From contig JAUJPP010000006.1 of NCBI GenBank assembly GCA_030562195.1, forward strand, positions 1,860,001-1,924,000: DNA of 64,000 nucleotides, written 5' to 3'. The stretch is from Nipponacmea schrenckii. Lineage: Eukaryota; Mollusca; Gastropoda; Lottiidae. The position numbers were made by a program, and so were the translations under genes. Positions 26,401 through 37,000 of this stretch are shown piece after piece; the stretch's first letter is position 1; the number at the start of each line of letters is the position of its first letter. Under the pieces are notes generated by a model. That model made no database searches. It had not been told where the DNA came from and was given only the letters and a program-made list of their open reading frames with translations.

Positions 26401-29400
26401 AAGACCCTAGGACATCCTAGAAACATTATTATAAGTTAAGACCCTAGGACGTCCTAGAAACATTATTAGAAGTTAAGACCCTAGGACATCCTTGAAACAT
26501 TATTAGAAGTTAAGACCCTAGCATATCCCAGAAACCGTGTTAGAAGATAGGACCCTAGGTCATCCTAGAAACATTATTACAAGTTAACGCCCTTGGTTAC
26601 CCTAGAAACAGTTTTAGAAAATAAGACCCTAGGACTATCTAAAAACCGTGTTAGAAGATAAGGCCCTATGATATCGTTAAGCAGTGTTAGAAGATAAGGC
26701 CCTATGATATCGTTAAGCCGTGTTAGAAGATAGGGCCCTATGATATCGTTAAGCCGTGTTAGAAGATAAGGCCCTATGATATCGTTAAGCCGTGTTAGAA
26801 GATAAGGCCCTATCATCTTCCTAGAAACAGTGTTAGAAGTTAAGACACTAGGACATGCCTGAAAGAGTGTTTGAAGTTAAGACCCTATATAAATCAAGTT
26901 ACTATATCTATTTTTGTATTGCTTGATTAAGAAAATGTGAAAAGTTAAGGTAAGAAGCAGTATACCTACCTGTGTGATTATGTATTCAAATATTTGACAG
27001 TTTAAAAGAGATTAAACAATAACTTTAACTTACGTTCACAAGGAATGGTTACTTCCCATTGTCCTTGATCGCCGCAAGTCAATGTTCCGGTATTGCCAAG
27101 TTGAGTGAAACCAATTCTACAGTTAAACGTGAAAGTACTACCTATGGTGCTTGGTACGGTTTGATCATCGGAATTGGTAATCATCTCATTTCCCGGGCAC
27201 TCCACAGCTATATAAATTGATCAAAGTATATCAATATGAGTTTTATAATAATCATTGGGTGGGGGTGGAGTAGGCTCATGCCGCAGTCTTAGCCACAATT
27301 CCCTCATCATACACTGGATGACCTTGTCTACCTCCATGAGCCAAATCGATTTGAAAAGAAGCTAGGCCCTGTATTCTCCAAACGATCTTAGCATTATGAT
27401 TTATCCTAAAAACCGTGTTAGAAGTTAAGACTCTAGGACATCCAAACACCGTGTTGGATGATAAGACTCTAGGATATCCTAGAAACACTGTAAGAAAATA
27501 AGACCCTAGGATGTCCTAGAAAAAGTATTAGAAGATAAGGCCCTATCATACCATAGAAACAGTGTTAGAAGTTAAGAGTCTAGGATATCCTAAAAAACCA
27601 TGCTAGATGATAATAGAATATCTTAGAAACAATGTTAGAAGATAAGACCATAGGATATCCTAGAAACCTTTAGAAGATAAGACCCGAGGACATGCTAAAA
27701 ACCGTGTTAGAAGATAAGACCCTAGGATATCCTAGAAACAGTGTTAGATGTTAAGACTCTATGATACCCCTATAAACAGTGTTAGAAGTTAATACCCTAG
27801 GACATCCTAGAAACATTATTAGTAGGTAAGACCTTAGGACGTCCCAGAAACATTATTAGAAGTTAAGACCCTAGGATATCCAAGAAACCGTGTTAGAAGA
27901 CAGGACCCTAGGTTATCCTTGTAACAATGTTAGAAGATTAGACCCTAGGACATCCTAGAAACAATGTTAGAAATTAAGGCCCTAGGATATCCTAGAAGCA
28001 GTGTAAGCAGTTAAGGCCCCATGATATCCTTAAAACAGTGTTAGAAGATAAGGCCTTAGGATATCCTAAAAAGTTAAGATCAAGAGGACAGCCTTTAAAC
28101 AGTATTAGAAATTAAGACTCTTGAACATCCTAGCGCTAAATTCGTTTTGAGAAAACGGGGCTTGTAATTTGGAAGTCGAATTTGCTATAAATTAAAAAAA
28201 AAATAACTTGTCTGTAGAAAACCTGATTTGGTGCTCTAATTTAAAAACCATTTAATATTATTAAGATTGTATATTCTCCCAACCCTGTATGAACCGATGG
28301 GAAAAAATTGTGTTATCTTCTCACCTTGACATAAGACTTGTGTACGCCATGATCGGCCTCGACATACACCAGTAACACTCAATTGGTACCCGGTATTACA
28401 TCTATAATCATATTGTTTCTTTCCAGTCTTTATTATAAATCCATTTTCCAGGGTCGGTATTTTTCTGCACACTAAAAATTCATATAAAATAAAAATAAAT
28501 GGAAAATGAAACGAATGGTGTTTTACATCCTCTTCTTCTGAATCTTCCGGGCTTACGAAGACGGGCATCGTCATGGAGTGTGCAATGAGAGAACCTTTGC
28601 CAGGAAAGCGGGATGAACCTACTCTTTTTCGATTTCCCTGTAGCACACGGGAATTTTTCGATATGCATGTAGGTCTATATTGAATGGTTTCATGTGCAGA
28701 AATCAGCAACAAGTCTGACGACCAGCGTTTTATTAATTGTCAATCTCTATGTAATAAACTATTTATTCCTCTATTTTTTTATGCTGATTTATCCTACTTA
28801 ATCATTATGTATAGGAGAAAATCTGACTTGATATAGTTCACGTGGCGTGTTTGACTTGATATAGTTCACGTGGCGTGTTTGACTTGATATAGTTCACGTG
28901 GCGTGTTTGACTTGATATAGTTCACGTGGCGTGTTTGACTTGATATAGTTCACGTGACTAGTTCACGTGTTTGACTATGGCTTGTTTGAAGTGGAGTATA
29001 TTTATACTTAACCTTTATTACACCCGTCTAACTATTGGCACCTTAGATAGCACAAGCACGTGCACTATTCACGTATTTGACTATTGGCGCCCTAGATAGC
29101 ACAAGCACGTGCACTTTGACTATTGATGCCCTTCCTAGATAGCACAAGCACGTGCACTATTCACGTATTTGACTATTGGCGCCCTAGATAGCACAAGCAC
29201 GTGCACTTTGACTATTGATGCCCTTCCTAGATAGCACAAGCACGTGCACTATTCAAGTATCTAACTATTGGCGTCCTAGATAGCACAAGCACGTGCACTA
29301 TTCACGTATCTAACTATTGGCGTCCTAGATAGTATTAGCACGCGTATTTGAGTGACTTGTCATCCTGATATTAAACTATTGGAGTGTAAGTTAAGTTTAA

Positions 29401-29510
29401 ATCTAAATAATTATAATTATCTCACCATCTGAACCAAACCAATCTGACCTCCAGGACTGTGTGAAAACAACTAGAGATAAAACAACCAGTAAAACTAGTC
29501 GAGGTGCCAT
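14259..29510 (-). CDS. Secreted multi-sushi (CCP) domain protein
   Basis: On the minus strand the gene starts at 29510 and runs to at least 14259. Exons are 29426-29510 (signal peptide), 28325-28471, 27034-27207, 24714-24887, 23149-23322, 20053-20226, 18849-19022, 17028-17201, 15379-15552 and 14259-14447. A garbled copy lies at about 21000-21175. Every internal exon begins and ends in phase 1, so any number can be joined, as is typical of shuffled sushi exons. The first exon starts MAPRLVLLVVLSLVVF, a convincing signal sequence. Each sushi module has four cysteines and the G-x-W near the last one. Sushi modules mediate protein binding in complement-like, adhesion and lectin-pathway proteins. 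The protein is probably extracellular, but no ligand or family can be named. The 3' end is unresolved: a tiny exon at 13914-13936 (phase-compatible, ending in TGA) is one guess. Readable coding length is about 546 residues, with nine intact sushi modules. Confidence 0.8.
14550..15330 (+). repeat. 112-bp satellite array, seven copies
   Basis: The period is 112 bp ('taaagttactatatctat' at 14585 and 14697). Two sub-variants alternate: 'attattgtataacttgat' and 'atttttctattaattgat'. The array fills most of the intron between the two diverged sushi exons. Confidence 0.9.
15379..15552 (-). CDS. Sushi exon, partly diverged
   Basis: 174 nt (58 codons), phase 1 at both ends. The donor is C|gtaagtt and the acceptor 'atatag'. 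It differs from the six-copy module at several positions (for example LCRHGF for NCRIGF and TFPCE for TIPCE). It looks like an older member outside the homogenised set. Confidence 0.8.
17028..17201 (-). CDS. Sushi exon, homogenised copy 1
   Basis: 174 nt encoding the module ECPGNEM ... NCRIGF ... LTCGDQGQWEVTIPCE. The translation is identical to the copies at 18849, 20053, 23149, 24714 and 27034. Confidence 0.85.
18849..19022 (-). CDS. Sushi exon, homogenised copy 2
   Basis: 174 nt, phase 1 at both ends, translation identical to the copy at 17028. Flanking intron sequence on both sides is also nearly the same. Confidence 0.85.
20053..20226 (-). CDS. Sushi exon, homogenised copy 3
   Basis: 174 nt, translation identical to the copy at 17028. 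The sequence at lower coordinates is clean; that at higher coordinates (from about 20385) begins to lose bases and leads into the garbled unit. Confidence 0.85.
20880..21200 (-). pseudogene. Garbled sushi exon copy (probable consensus artefact)
   Basis: Pieces of the sushi exon appear in order: 'acatggttactatcc', 'ctattgccaa', 'aaaccaatt', 'cgaattggtaatc' and 'gggcactccacag'. They are interleaved with words of the 37-bp satellite, such as 'tagaaacttgattagaagta'. The flanks are the usual ones with many single-base deletions. Real mutation would not blend two unrelated templates this way, so a bad consensus from misaligned reads is likely. No functional exon can be read here. Confidence 0.6.
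23149..23322 (-). CDS. Sushi exon, homogenised copy 4
   Basis: 174 nt. It differs from the 17028 copy by one silent change in a glycine codon of GDQGQW (+ strand 'cattgtcc' for 'cattgccc'), shared with the copy at 27034. That shared change marks a sub-lineage. Confidence 0.85.
24714..24887 (-). CDS. Sushi exon, homogenised copy 5
   Basis: 174 nt, translation identical to the copy at 17028. The flanks are intact apart from a one-base loss near 24695 in the intron. Confidence 0.85.
27034..27207 (-). CDS. Sushi exon, homogenised copy 6
   Basis: 174 nt, translation identical to the other homogenised copies, with the same silent variant as the 23149 copy. The high-coordinate flank, including 'gatgaccttgtctacc', also matches that copy, so these two units share recent ancestry. 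Confidence 0.85.
28325..28471 (-). CDS. Sushi exon, N-terminal distinct module
   Basis: 147 nt (49 codons), phase 1 at both ends. The acceptor is 'tttttag' and the donor G|gtgaga. It encodes a short CCP with four cysteines (CRKIP, YRCNTGY, GVCRG, LCQG). The sequence is unrelated in detail to the repeated modules, so it is the non-amplified first domain. Confidence 0.75.
28500..28655 (-). repeat. SINE body fragment
   Basis: Blocks 'ttttacatcctcttcttctg', 'acgaagacgggcatcgtcat' and 'tagcacacggg' match the family at 30358-30688 with heavy divergence. It sits in the first intron of the sushi gene. Confidence 0.65.
28831..28975. repeat. 28-bp repeat with CACGTG cores
   Basis: Five near-perfect copies of a 28-bp unit containing 'agttcacgtggcgtgtttga', plus a partial sixth. 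Every unit has the palindrome CACGTG. It lies in intron 1 of the sushi gene. Confidence 0.85.
29030..29350. repeat. 49-65 bp repeat with CACGTG cores
   Basis: About six copies built from 'cctagatagcacaagcacgt', 'gcactattcacgta' and 'tgactattggcgcc'. There are six CACGTG palindromes. It adjoins the 28-bp array and ends about 75 bp from the signal-peptide exon. Confidence 0.85.
29426..29510 (-). CDS. Signal-peptide exon of the sushi gene
   Basis: 85 nt from ATG to a G|gtgaga donor in phase 1, which matches the sushi exons. It encodes 28 residues with a basic start, a leucine/valine-rich core and a polar stretch after VFTQS, where cleavage is likely. The phase match and position make it the natural first coding exon. 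Confidence 0.75.
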
Positions 29511-29557
29511 AATTCAACTTCTCAATCACCAAATGCCACTAGTTATTTCATTTCTAG

Positions 29558-29564
29558 TTATATA
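29558..29564 (-). promoter_or_regulatory. TATA-like element upstream of the sushi gene
   Basis: The minus strand reads TATATAA about 48 bp upstream of the ATG at 29510. If used, it would give a 5' leader of about 20 nt. In AT-rich DNA the match alone is weak evidence. Confidence 0.35.
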
Positions 29565-30125
29565 CTGTCTTTAAAAATATTCAATCATATCAAAAATTAA
29601 TTATTTTTTCTTGCCTCCGGTTTTGATTATGGCAATTAAAGAACGACTTCGCCTTAGAATGAACATAAAACTTTTCAACTTTAAACTTGGCCAATAAACA
29701 TAATGTATTCATGCCAAAAAATAACATAACAGAATCCTTATATAAAAATGATATCAATTATTGGTAAACCCTTAAAAAAATCGATGGAGCGTTTTTAGAT
29801 TTTAAGGGATTCTGTTACTTTATAACACCAGGTAAGTTGACTGATGAATATATACACATATAAGACCTAGTATCGCTTTAAAATGAGTAATCTTTAAGTA
29901 GGTCAACTACGTCAACCATGTTGAGAAATGTGTCGCCAGTCTTACCTGACACTTTAAAGTCAGCCGTTAATATTTTAGTTAACATAGATTTTAAAAATTC
30001 GTTATGTTTTGGTTTTTCTTGGAGTAATGCAGCAAACTTTAGGAGAAATATTATTTCTACTCAATTTGAACTTAAATTTAAAATTTGTTCTAATTGCTGA
30101 TTTATCATTTACCAACCTTTTTATA

Positions 30126-30287
30126 TGAGATGAAATGAGTTTTACGTCCTATTCTTCTGCACCTAAAGGTTTAATGAAAACGGTCTGCACCATGCAAGGG
30201 TCCAATATGGGAAATTTTTCAAGGGCAGTGGCATCAGTCTATTATTTGTGTGAATTCCAGCTGTTGGGGGATCTTTAAAGTTAACTG
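30126..30287 (-). repeat. SINE tail-and-body fragment
   Basis: Diverged copy of the same family ('gagttttacgtcctattctt', 'gggggatctttaaagtt'). It precedes the full-length copy in the same orientation. Confidence 0.65.
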
Positions 30288-30357
30288 TTTATATTCTTCA
30301 CTTTTTAAATAATATTTGTTTAATCTATTGGATACATAATCGTAACAGGGTAGTTTA

Positions 30358-30688
30358 GAATGGAATTTTACGTCCTACTCCTCTGCACCTTATGGGCTAA
30401 TGAAGACGGGCAACGCCATGCAGTGTGCAATGAGGGAAATTTTGCCAGGACAGCGGCATTAGCCTACTCATTTTGCGATTTCCAACTGTCGAGGGATCTT
30501 TAACGTGCACAGCCTGTAGCACACGGGGCCTCGGTTTATTGTCCCATCCGAACGACTAGACGCTTTTTCCATGTCAGTCCCTCCGACCTGCATCACTGAC
30601 AAGGGAAAACCGGGAACTTTGCCGGGATTGAACCCTGGACCTTCAGGTTAGCGAGCAAGCGTCTAACCCACTGAGCCACCGCGGCTCC
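30358..30688 (-). mobile_element. Full-length tRNA-derived SINE (best copy)
   Basis: Read on the minus strand it begins 'ggagccgcggtggctcagtg', which contains an A-box-like TGGCTCAGTGG. A B-box, GGTTCAATCCC, follows about 45 bp later, as in tRNA promoters of RNA polymerase III. A conserved body follows, and it ends in a tail with 'aggacgtaaaattccattc'. About ten partial copies occur in the window. It would need a LINE partner for transposition. Confidence 0.8.
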
Positions 30689-31149
30689 AACAGCGTAGTT
30701 TAGAAAAGTGTACATTTCCATTCTGTATTTTAAACAGTATCTTATAAAATAGTAGAAATCTAAGAAATGAAGGGATCGACTTATATATTATTATTTTCCC
30801 CAAAAAATAACCTCAGGAATATTATCTTATCTATAATTACCTTACGATATTTTTTTAATTAGGCACGTCTTTTTACCTGACTAATGAGAATACGATCTAT
30901 CATAGTGATAAATGACAGCCGTGGTTTATCAGAACTATGTCGATATAGTGATATACGAGATCATATATTATGAGAATTTAAACATAAAAGGCTGGTAGTG
31001 AGTATAAGATGAAAGCGGTCAACTTTAACTGAAGTTTGACAAGGTCTTGGCTGGACCGTCATTTACAGATCCAGTTCAGTAAGGCAAATAAGCCCAAATG
31101 GATGCTTAAACCATGTCCTCTCTTCTGCACACAGTGTTATGTAGGAACT

Positions 31150-31603
31150 TTGCAGAGCTACAGTGATTAGATGCCTGCTCGTTAACCCGAGGGCTCCGTG
31201 TTCAGGATTCGGGGTTCAATCCTTCCGAACTTTCAAACCCGCTTTCCCCTTGTCAACTACAGGCTGTGCAAGTTAAGTTGTAGGATATGTTGAAGTAGTG
31301 AGCTTCAGAAAGCTCAGAAAGGACAGGCTTCGGACGTTTCTTTGCAGGTCGGAGTAGCTGGCATGGAGAAATTGTCTAGCCGTTCGGATGGGAAAAAAAC
31401 GAGGCCCTTCGTGCTACAGGCAGTGCAGTGCCCGTTAAAGATTTCTCGAAGGTTGGAAATCGTAAAAAAAGCTAATGTCGCTGTCCTGGCAAAATGTCCC
31501 TCATTGCGCATTGCATGGCATTGTTCGGCTTCATAGCCCATTTTGTGATTTTGTGCAGAAACGTTGGACGTAAAACTCAATACATTACATTTCAACCCAC
31601 ATT
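31150..31603 (+). repeat. SINE copy, plus orientation, diverged
   Basis: Contains the B-box 'gggttcaatcc' near 31213, then 'tgcaggtcgga', 'cgttcggatggga', 'gctgtcctggcaaaatgtcc' and a tail 'acgtaaaactcaata'. It abuts the 15-bp minisatellite. Confidence 0.7.
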
Positions 31604-31627
31604 AAGTTTAACAGAGTTATTTTACAT

Positions 31628-32540
31628 ATGTTACATCTACAACCCATACATCTACAACCCATACACCTACAACCCATACATCTTCAACTTATACATCTAC
31701 AACCCAACACCTACAACCCATACATCTACAACCCATACACATACAACCCATACACCTACAACCCATACATCTACAACCCATACACCTACAACCCATACAT
31801 CTACAACCCATACATCTACAACCCATACATCTACAACCCATACACCTACAACCCATACACCTACAACCCATACACCTACAACCCATACATCTACAACCCA
31901 TACATCTACAACCCATACACCTACAACCCATACACCTACAACCCATACACCTACAACCCATACATCTACAACCCATACATCTACAACCTATACGTCTACA
32001 ACCCATACATCTACAACCCATACATCTACAACCCATACACCTACAACCCATACACCTACAACCCTTACACCTACAACCCATACATATACAACCCATACAT
32101 CTACAACCCATACATCTACAACCCATACACCTACAACCCATACATCTACAACCCATACACCTACAACCCATACACCTACAACCCTTACACCTACAACCCA
32201 TACATATACAACCCATACATCTACAACCCATACATCTACAACCCATACATCTACAACCCATACACCTACAACCCATACATCTACAACCCATACATCTACA
32301 ACCCATACACCTACAACCCATACATCTACAACCCATACACCTACAACCCATACACCTACAACCCATACACCTACAACCCATACACATACAACCCATACAT
32401 CTACAACCCATACATCTACAACCCATACATCTACAACCCATACATCTACAACCCATACACCTACAACCCATACACCTACAACCCATACACATACAACCCA
32501 TACACCTACAACCCTTACACCTACAACCCATACATCTTCA
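31628..32540. repeat. 15-bp minisatellite, about 60 copies
   Basis: The unit is 'ctacaacccatacac' with a common 'catacat' variant. Being a multiple of three, it stays open in several frames on both strands, giving long artefactual frames (PTTHT, YNPYI, GCRCM). None has a gene context. Confidence 0.95.
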
Positions 32541-32546
32541 ATCTTC

Positions 32547-32726
32547 ATGGGTCCTCGGTTTATTGTTCGATCCGAAGGAACAGACGCTTTTTCCAGGTCA
32601 GTCCCTCAGACCTGCATAACTGAAAGGGGAAACCGGGCTGAAAAAAACCGAAAGTTCATCTCGGGATTGAACCTAAGACATTTAGGTAAGCGAGCAAGCA
32701 TCTGACTCACTGAAATCCGCGGCTCC
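32547..32726 (-). repeat. SINE head half, truncated by the minisatellite
   Basis: On the minus strand it starts from the tRNA-like head and continues through the B-box (+ strand 'gggattgaacc') to 'tcctcggtttattg', where the 15-bp array takes over. The tail half is absent. Confidence 0.7.
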
Positions 32727-32950
32727 GTTCAATGATTCGGAAAGTATCACAATATGAGGTATAACGGTTCACTGTCATTTTTACTACAATCTAAAATTGT
32801 ATATTTATGTCACCTGGTAAGCTCACACACACACATATCAAAGTAAGGGAAGTTCACTGATGACCATATTGACCATTCTTGAGAACTAAAATTTTACGTT
32901 CATGCTAAGACGAAGTATCCGTTTAATACCAATTTATTACAATGTATGTT

Positions 32951-33431
32951 AAAGGGGCCCAGGCTTGATTTTTAGGGGTCGTTTTGGGCCTTTGTTACAT
33001 TTAAACAGTCCTCAGAAATACTCAAGCTCTAAGAAAATCGCAAAATACCTTGAAATATACCTCAAACAAAAAATTTCACTTTTCATTTTTTCCGTGCTGT
33101 ACGCGGCTGGTCTCCAGTCAGTCTGAAAATTGTGTGTCCTGTTGACAAAGTCTACAATTGAAAATGCGTTGTAGTCTATTTATATAGATGACCGCTATTG
33201 CACGACGGGAAGGATAATCAAGACGAACCGTTTTCCAATATGGCGGGACGTTCGTAATTTCTTAAGACGTTATGATTTGTCAAACACGGATAATTATGGA
33301 TACACATGAATTTGAAGGCTCAAATTTCAAAGGTAAGCTCTGTAGACTATTTCTGATTAGCTAAGCAAAAGATTTCATGTGTTTGAGGCTGTCGGATGAT
33401 TGTCCGAAACAAATCAAGCCTGGACCCCTTT
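32951..33431. mobile_element. 481-bp inverted-repeat element (MITE-like)
   Basis: The left end is 'aaaggggcccaggcttgatt' and the right end 'aatcaagcctggacccctt'. These are inverted repeats with one mismatch over about 20 bp. There is no coding capacity, and no clear target-site duplication, so the superfamily is not assigned. Confidence 0.7.
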
Positions 33432-33554
33432 GAGGTTAATGATACTGTGCTGATAATAATTTCTTAAACAGTGATTTCTTTCTTCCACTATGAAGTGATC
33501 TCCCTATTCCTTTGAGGTTTTGGGAGCCATGCCCTCCACCCACTCTTTAGAGCC

Positions 33555-33810
33555 GGGTGTGCTCTAAATGATAGAGTTCCGAATGACAGTGCCTAAAGGA
33601 CAGTGTGCCGAATTGTAGTTTGCCTAACAAGAGTGTGCCTATTTGAGATTTTGCTTAATTGAAAGTGTGACTAAATTGCTGTGTCTAAACAACACTGTGC
33701 CTAAATGACAATTACTTTACTGACCGTGTGCCTAAATGATGTGCGCCTAAAGTACTGTGTCTAAATGAGGTGTTCTTAAAAAAAGTGTGCCTAAATGACT
33801 GCTTACCTGT
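33555..33810. repeat. Degenerate 'tgtgcctaaatgac' repeat
   Basis: Some 13 diverged copies of a roughly 18-bp word ('agtgtgcctaaatgac', 'cagtgtgcc'). It lies downstream of the PNP stop codon. Confidence 0.65.
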
Positions 33811-34054
33811 ATAACAAAAGACACAAGGGGATATAGTATGGTATAATACATTTCTTTAATATTAGTATATATAAAGTTATAAATCCATTTTTTTTCAAAT
33901 TATTGATAAAATATATCTTTAAATATTGTTTGGTAAATATCAATTGAATATATTGTTAAAATAATGTCCACACGTTAATAAGTTTTGAGCTATCAAATTT
34001 GGATATCTTTCTATGGTACAAATTAATCCCGGTTGAGAACTGATTAAGGTATTT

Positions 34055-37000
34055 TTAAACCTCAATTTGCTCAACAAATTTAGAAAAAAATCTTTTCAGA
34101 TCTTCGCTTCTCTGTCTAGCAGTTTCTAAAACTTCCTCGTGATTGGCGAAGGCTGGCGAGTCGTATTCCATGATACACGAGTTAGTAATTAACGACATCC
34201 CGAATACCTTCATACGAGAATGTCTCGCTACTACCACTTCCGGTACGGTACTCATACCTACAAATATGAACATGTCACTCGTCAGTCTTGTTAGGTACAT
34301 ATATATTTTGTTAAAGAAATAGATGATATTTTATTTGACGACGGTAATAATATTTAAAGGATACTGTTTGATATTGAATACAATACTAGATATATAGCTA
34401 TTGATATTAATACTAGTATATTTCCTGCTGACATCCGTAAAGCAATTAAACTCTAACTCAAGAACAATCTGTACCAATAGACAAAATCTCTAAAATCTAT
34501 CAGAAGTTATTAATCAAGTAAATCTAGGCTGAGTTTTAATATTAAAATCTATAATTACCAACAGCATCGACTCCTAATATTTCTAATAGTCTACATTCTG
34601 TCACGGTCTCAAACGACGGACCTACAATCATGACATACACGCCTTCTTGTACATAACTCTCCATACCCACATCTTTGGCCACACTCCTTGCCAACTCCCG
34701 GTACTTCTTATCATAGGATCCAGACATCGCGGGGAATCGTGGACCAAATCTACATTGGACGCAAAAATCAAGAATGAATCAGTCACAGCCACAGTTACAA
34801 CGACTCTAGAATTAGGTCCAATACACAAGGACATAGTCCTGTCTAACATTCAACCCATAGAGACAAACATAGTCTCTTTATTTACATGGGTCAGAATTAG
34901 GTCCAATACACAAGAACATGGTCCTGTCTAACATTCAGCCCATGGAGACAAACATAGACTCTTTACTTTACATAGATGTAAATACAAAATCTAAATATCT
35001 CACAAGATTCATAAAAGCGAAGAATTACCTTTCATCATTGGGTCCAACAAGGGGATTAACTCCAGCAAACCCAGCTAGATTGACATGATCTTTAATTATC
35101 ATAATATCGCCCACTTTAAAATTCCTGTTTATTCCACCTGCAGCATTCGTTACAATCAATGTTTTAACGCCAAGTAACTTCATACATCGAATAGGAAACG
35201 CAGTCTGGAAGCAAAATATCTAGAACTATAACCCCATAATTATAAATATTGTAAATAATATTTATTGTGAAATAAGCCCAGAGTATTAATTGTGGAATAA
35301 GCCCAGGTGTGTTTATGTCTGCCTACCAAAGTTAGGGGATTATAGATGGTAAAAACGTGTTATAAATATAACGAGGAAGTACGAAGGATCAATTTGCTCC
35401 ATTCCAATTGTCGTCAGCCATCTGTTGTTCATGTAATTTCACTAAAACTTAACATTTTCTGAAGTCAATATCTGCAAGAAATATCCAAGGGTCTTTAATA
35501 GTGATATGATAAAAATAGCTTGCCAGGCATGGTTATATACGCCCATTTCACTTGATTTTAAATAAAAACTGTGCAGTCTCCTTTTTCTAGTTCTGTCAAA
35601 ATCTCTCAGAAATCGTAGTGTCTTGAGCTTTTACAATAACCCCACGAGTTACCTACTTTCTGTGGGCGGTAACCTTCATAACAATGTGATCTTCCCTGCA
35701 TCAAAACCACTTCCTTACCCCCCAGCTGACCAAATAGTAGTTTCCCCTCGTGACCTGGAACTGTAAATAACAATACAGTATATGAGTAAAGGAGTAAAAG
35801 TAAAATCCTATCATTTCCAAAACATATTGGTCTTGCAGAGACCATCTTCATTCAGAGACCATTTTATATATACCTTTGAGTGGTCTCTGAATACAGGTTC
35901 TACTGTAAAAATAAAACTTTTTTAACATTTCTGATTTATAATTACTAGAAATAAATCATCACGTCTATTGACTACCATTAGGTGTAATATCAGACCTTAT
36001 TTCAACTGTTCTGTTGGTTTTATTTAGGATTTCTTTTTTCAGACCGTCAATATCGACGGTCCAAGGTAGGTCTTGTTAATTTCGTGCTTTCATGATTTTC
36101 TGGTTAGGATTTCAAGTGTTGTATAAACTTTATAAAATTATCAAATTATACCAGTGCATGTTAATATACTCGTTTCTTCCCATTATAAAGGCTCCTGTTG
36201 TCTGTGTTTTAGGAACCAGGGTGGTCTGTGAGGGTTTGTGACACTATTCGTCTTATTGGTTTTTAATGAAAAGACCAGACTATTGTTGGTATTTATTGGT
36301 AGTGCAGTTTAACAAATAAGCTTCACGTTATGTTTATGTTTAAGTTTATGTTATGTTATGTTTTCTTATGCCTTCAGGTCTGGAGGGGTTTGTTTGGTGG
36401 CAGCAGAATTCCCCCGAAATCTCCCCGAAATTTGCTCAGTCACGCAATTTATACCCTGACCCCGGTTTACCCTCCAACGGTCTGTATCACATGCTCTGCG
36501 TCGAGATCGTTTATTAGAGGAAACATTTAATTGCGCAGTTTGAGCACAAGTGACTGCATACCTGATGGTTGCAACATTCCTAAATAGAATTATTGTTTTC
36601 ATAAACTGTTTATGTTCGAATAGTGTTGACAGCCAACTGGGTGATTAACTGGTATAACTAACCAGGTCTCCATCATGCAGCCACGGCGTGATACAAGTTA
36701 AAGAGAGCCCCAGGACCATGATATAAAGACAGGAGAAAAAGTGCGGAAAACATATCATGTAGGCATAAGCAGTGTTGACTTTCCACAACACATCATGAGG
36801 TATAGTGTAACACCCCCCATGCCATGAATATGAGTGGTCTGTGGGGTTTTATGATTGAAAATAACAAACAATACCTACCTGTACTAACAGGAAATGACGG
36901 AATGTCCGTGTAGGGAATAACGGTCGGGTTTCGAACCTCCTCCGCTAATTTCCCCAGACCAGAACCACAGACTATACCTATGATAGGTTGTGTTTTTATC

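Larger units (their letters stand above)
15660..28150 (-). repeat. 37-bp satellite filling the sushi gene introns
   Basis: Some 250 or more copies of a 37-bp unit, 'agaagttaagaccctaggac' followed by 'atcctagaaacattatt'. Local variants include a 'gataaggccctatgatatcg' form. It is interrupted only by the sushi exons and their conserved flanks. Each flank has a diverged 112-bp unit on the 3' side of the exon in gene sense, and on the other side a block reading 'cgaaacgatcttagcattat'. The unit plausibly grew from that block, since 'cttagcattatgatttatcc' passes directly into satellite. Confidence 0.85.

Noticed and set aside
15660..28150. CRISPR-like regular repeats
   Set aside because: Units are head-to-tail with no unique spacers, in a eukaryotic intron. 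This is satellite DNA.
31494..32705. Open frames of up to 403 codons with PTTHT, YNPYI or GCRCM repeats
   Set aside because: They follow from a 15-bp tandem repeat (multiple of three). They are open on both strands and have no splice or homology support.
34647..34931. 94-codon plus-strand frame opposite PNP
   Set aside because: It is the shadow of the PNP exon at 34559-34749 plus adjoining intron.
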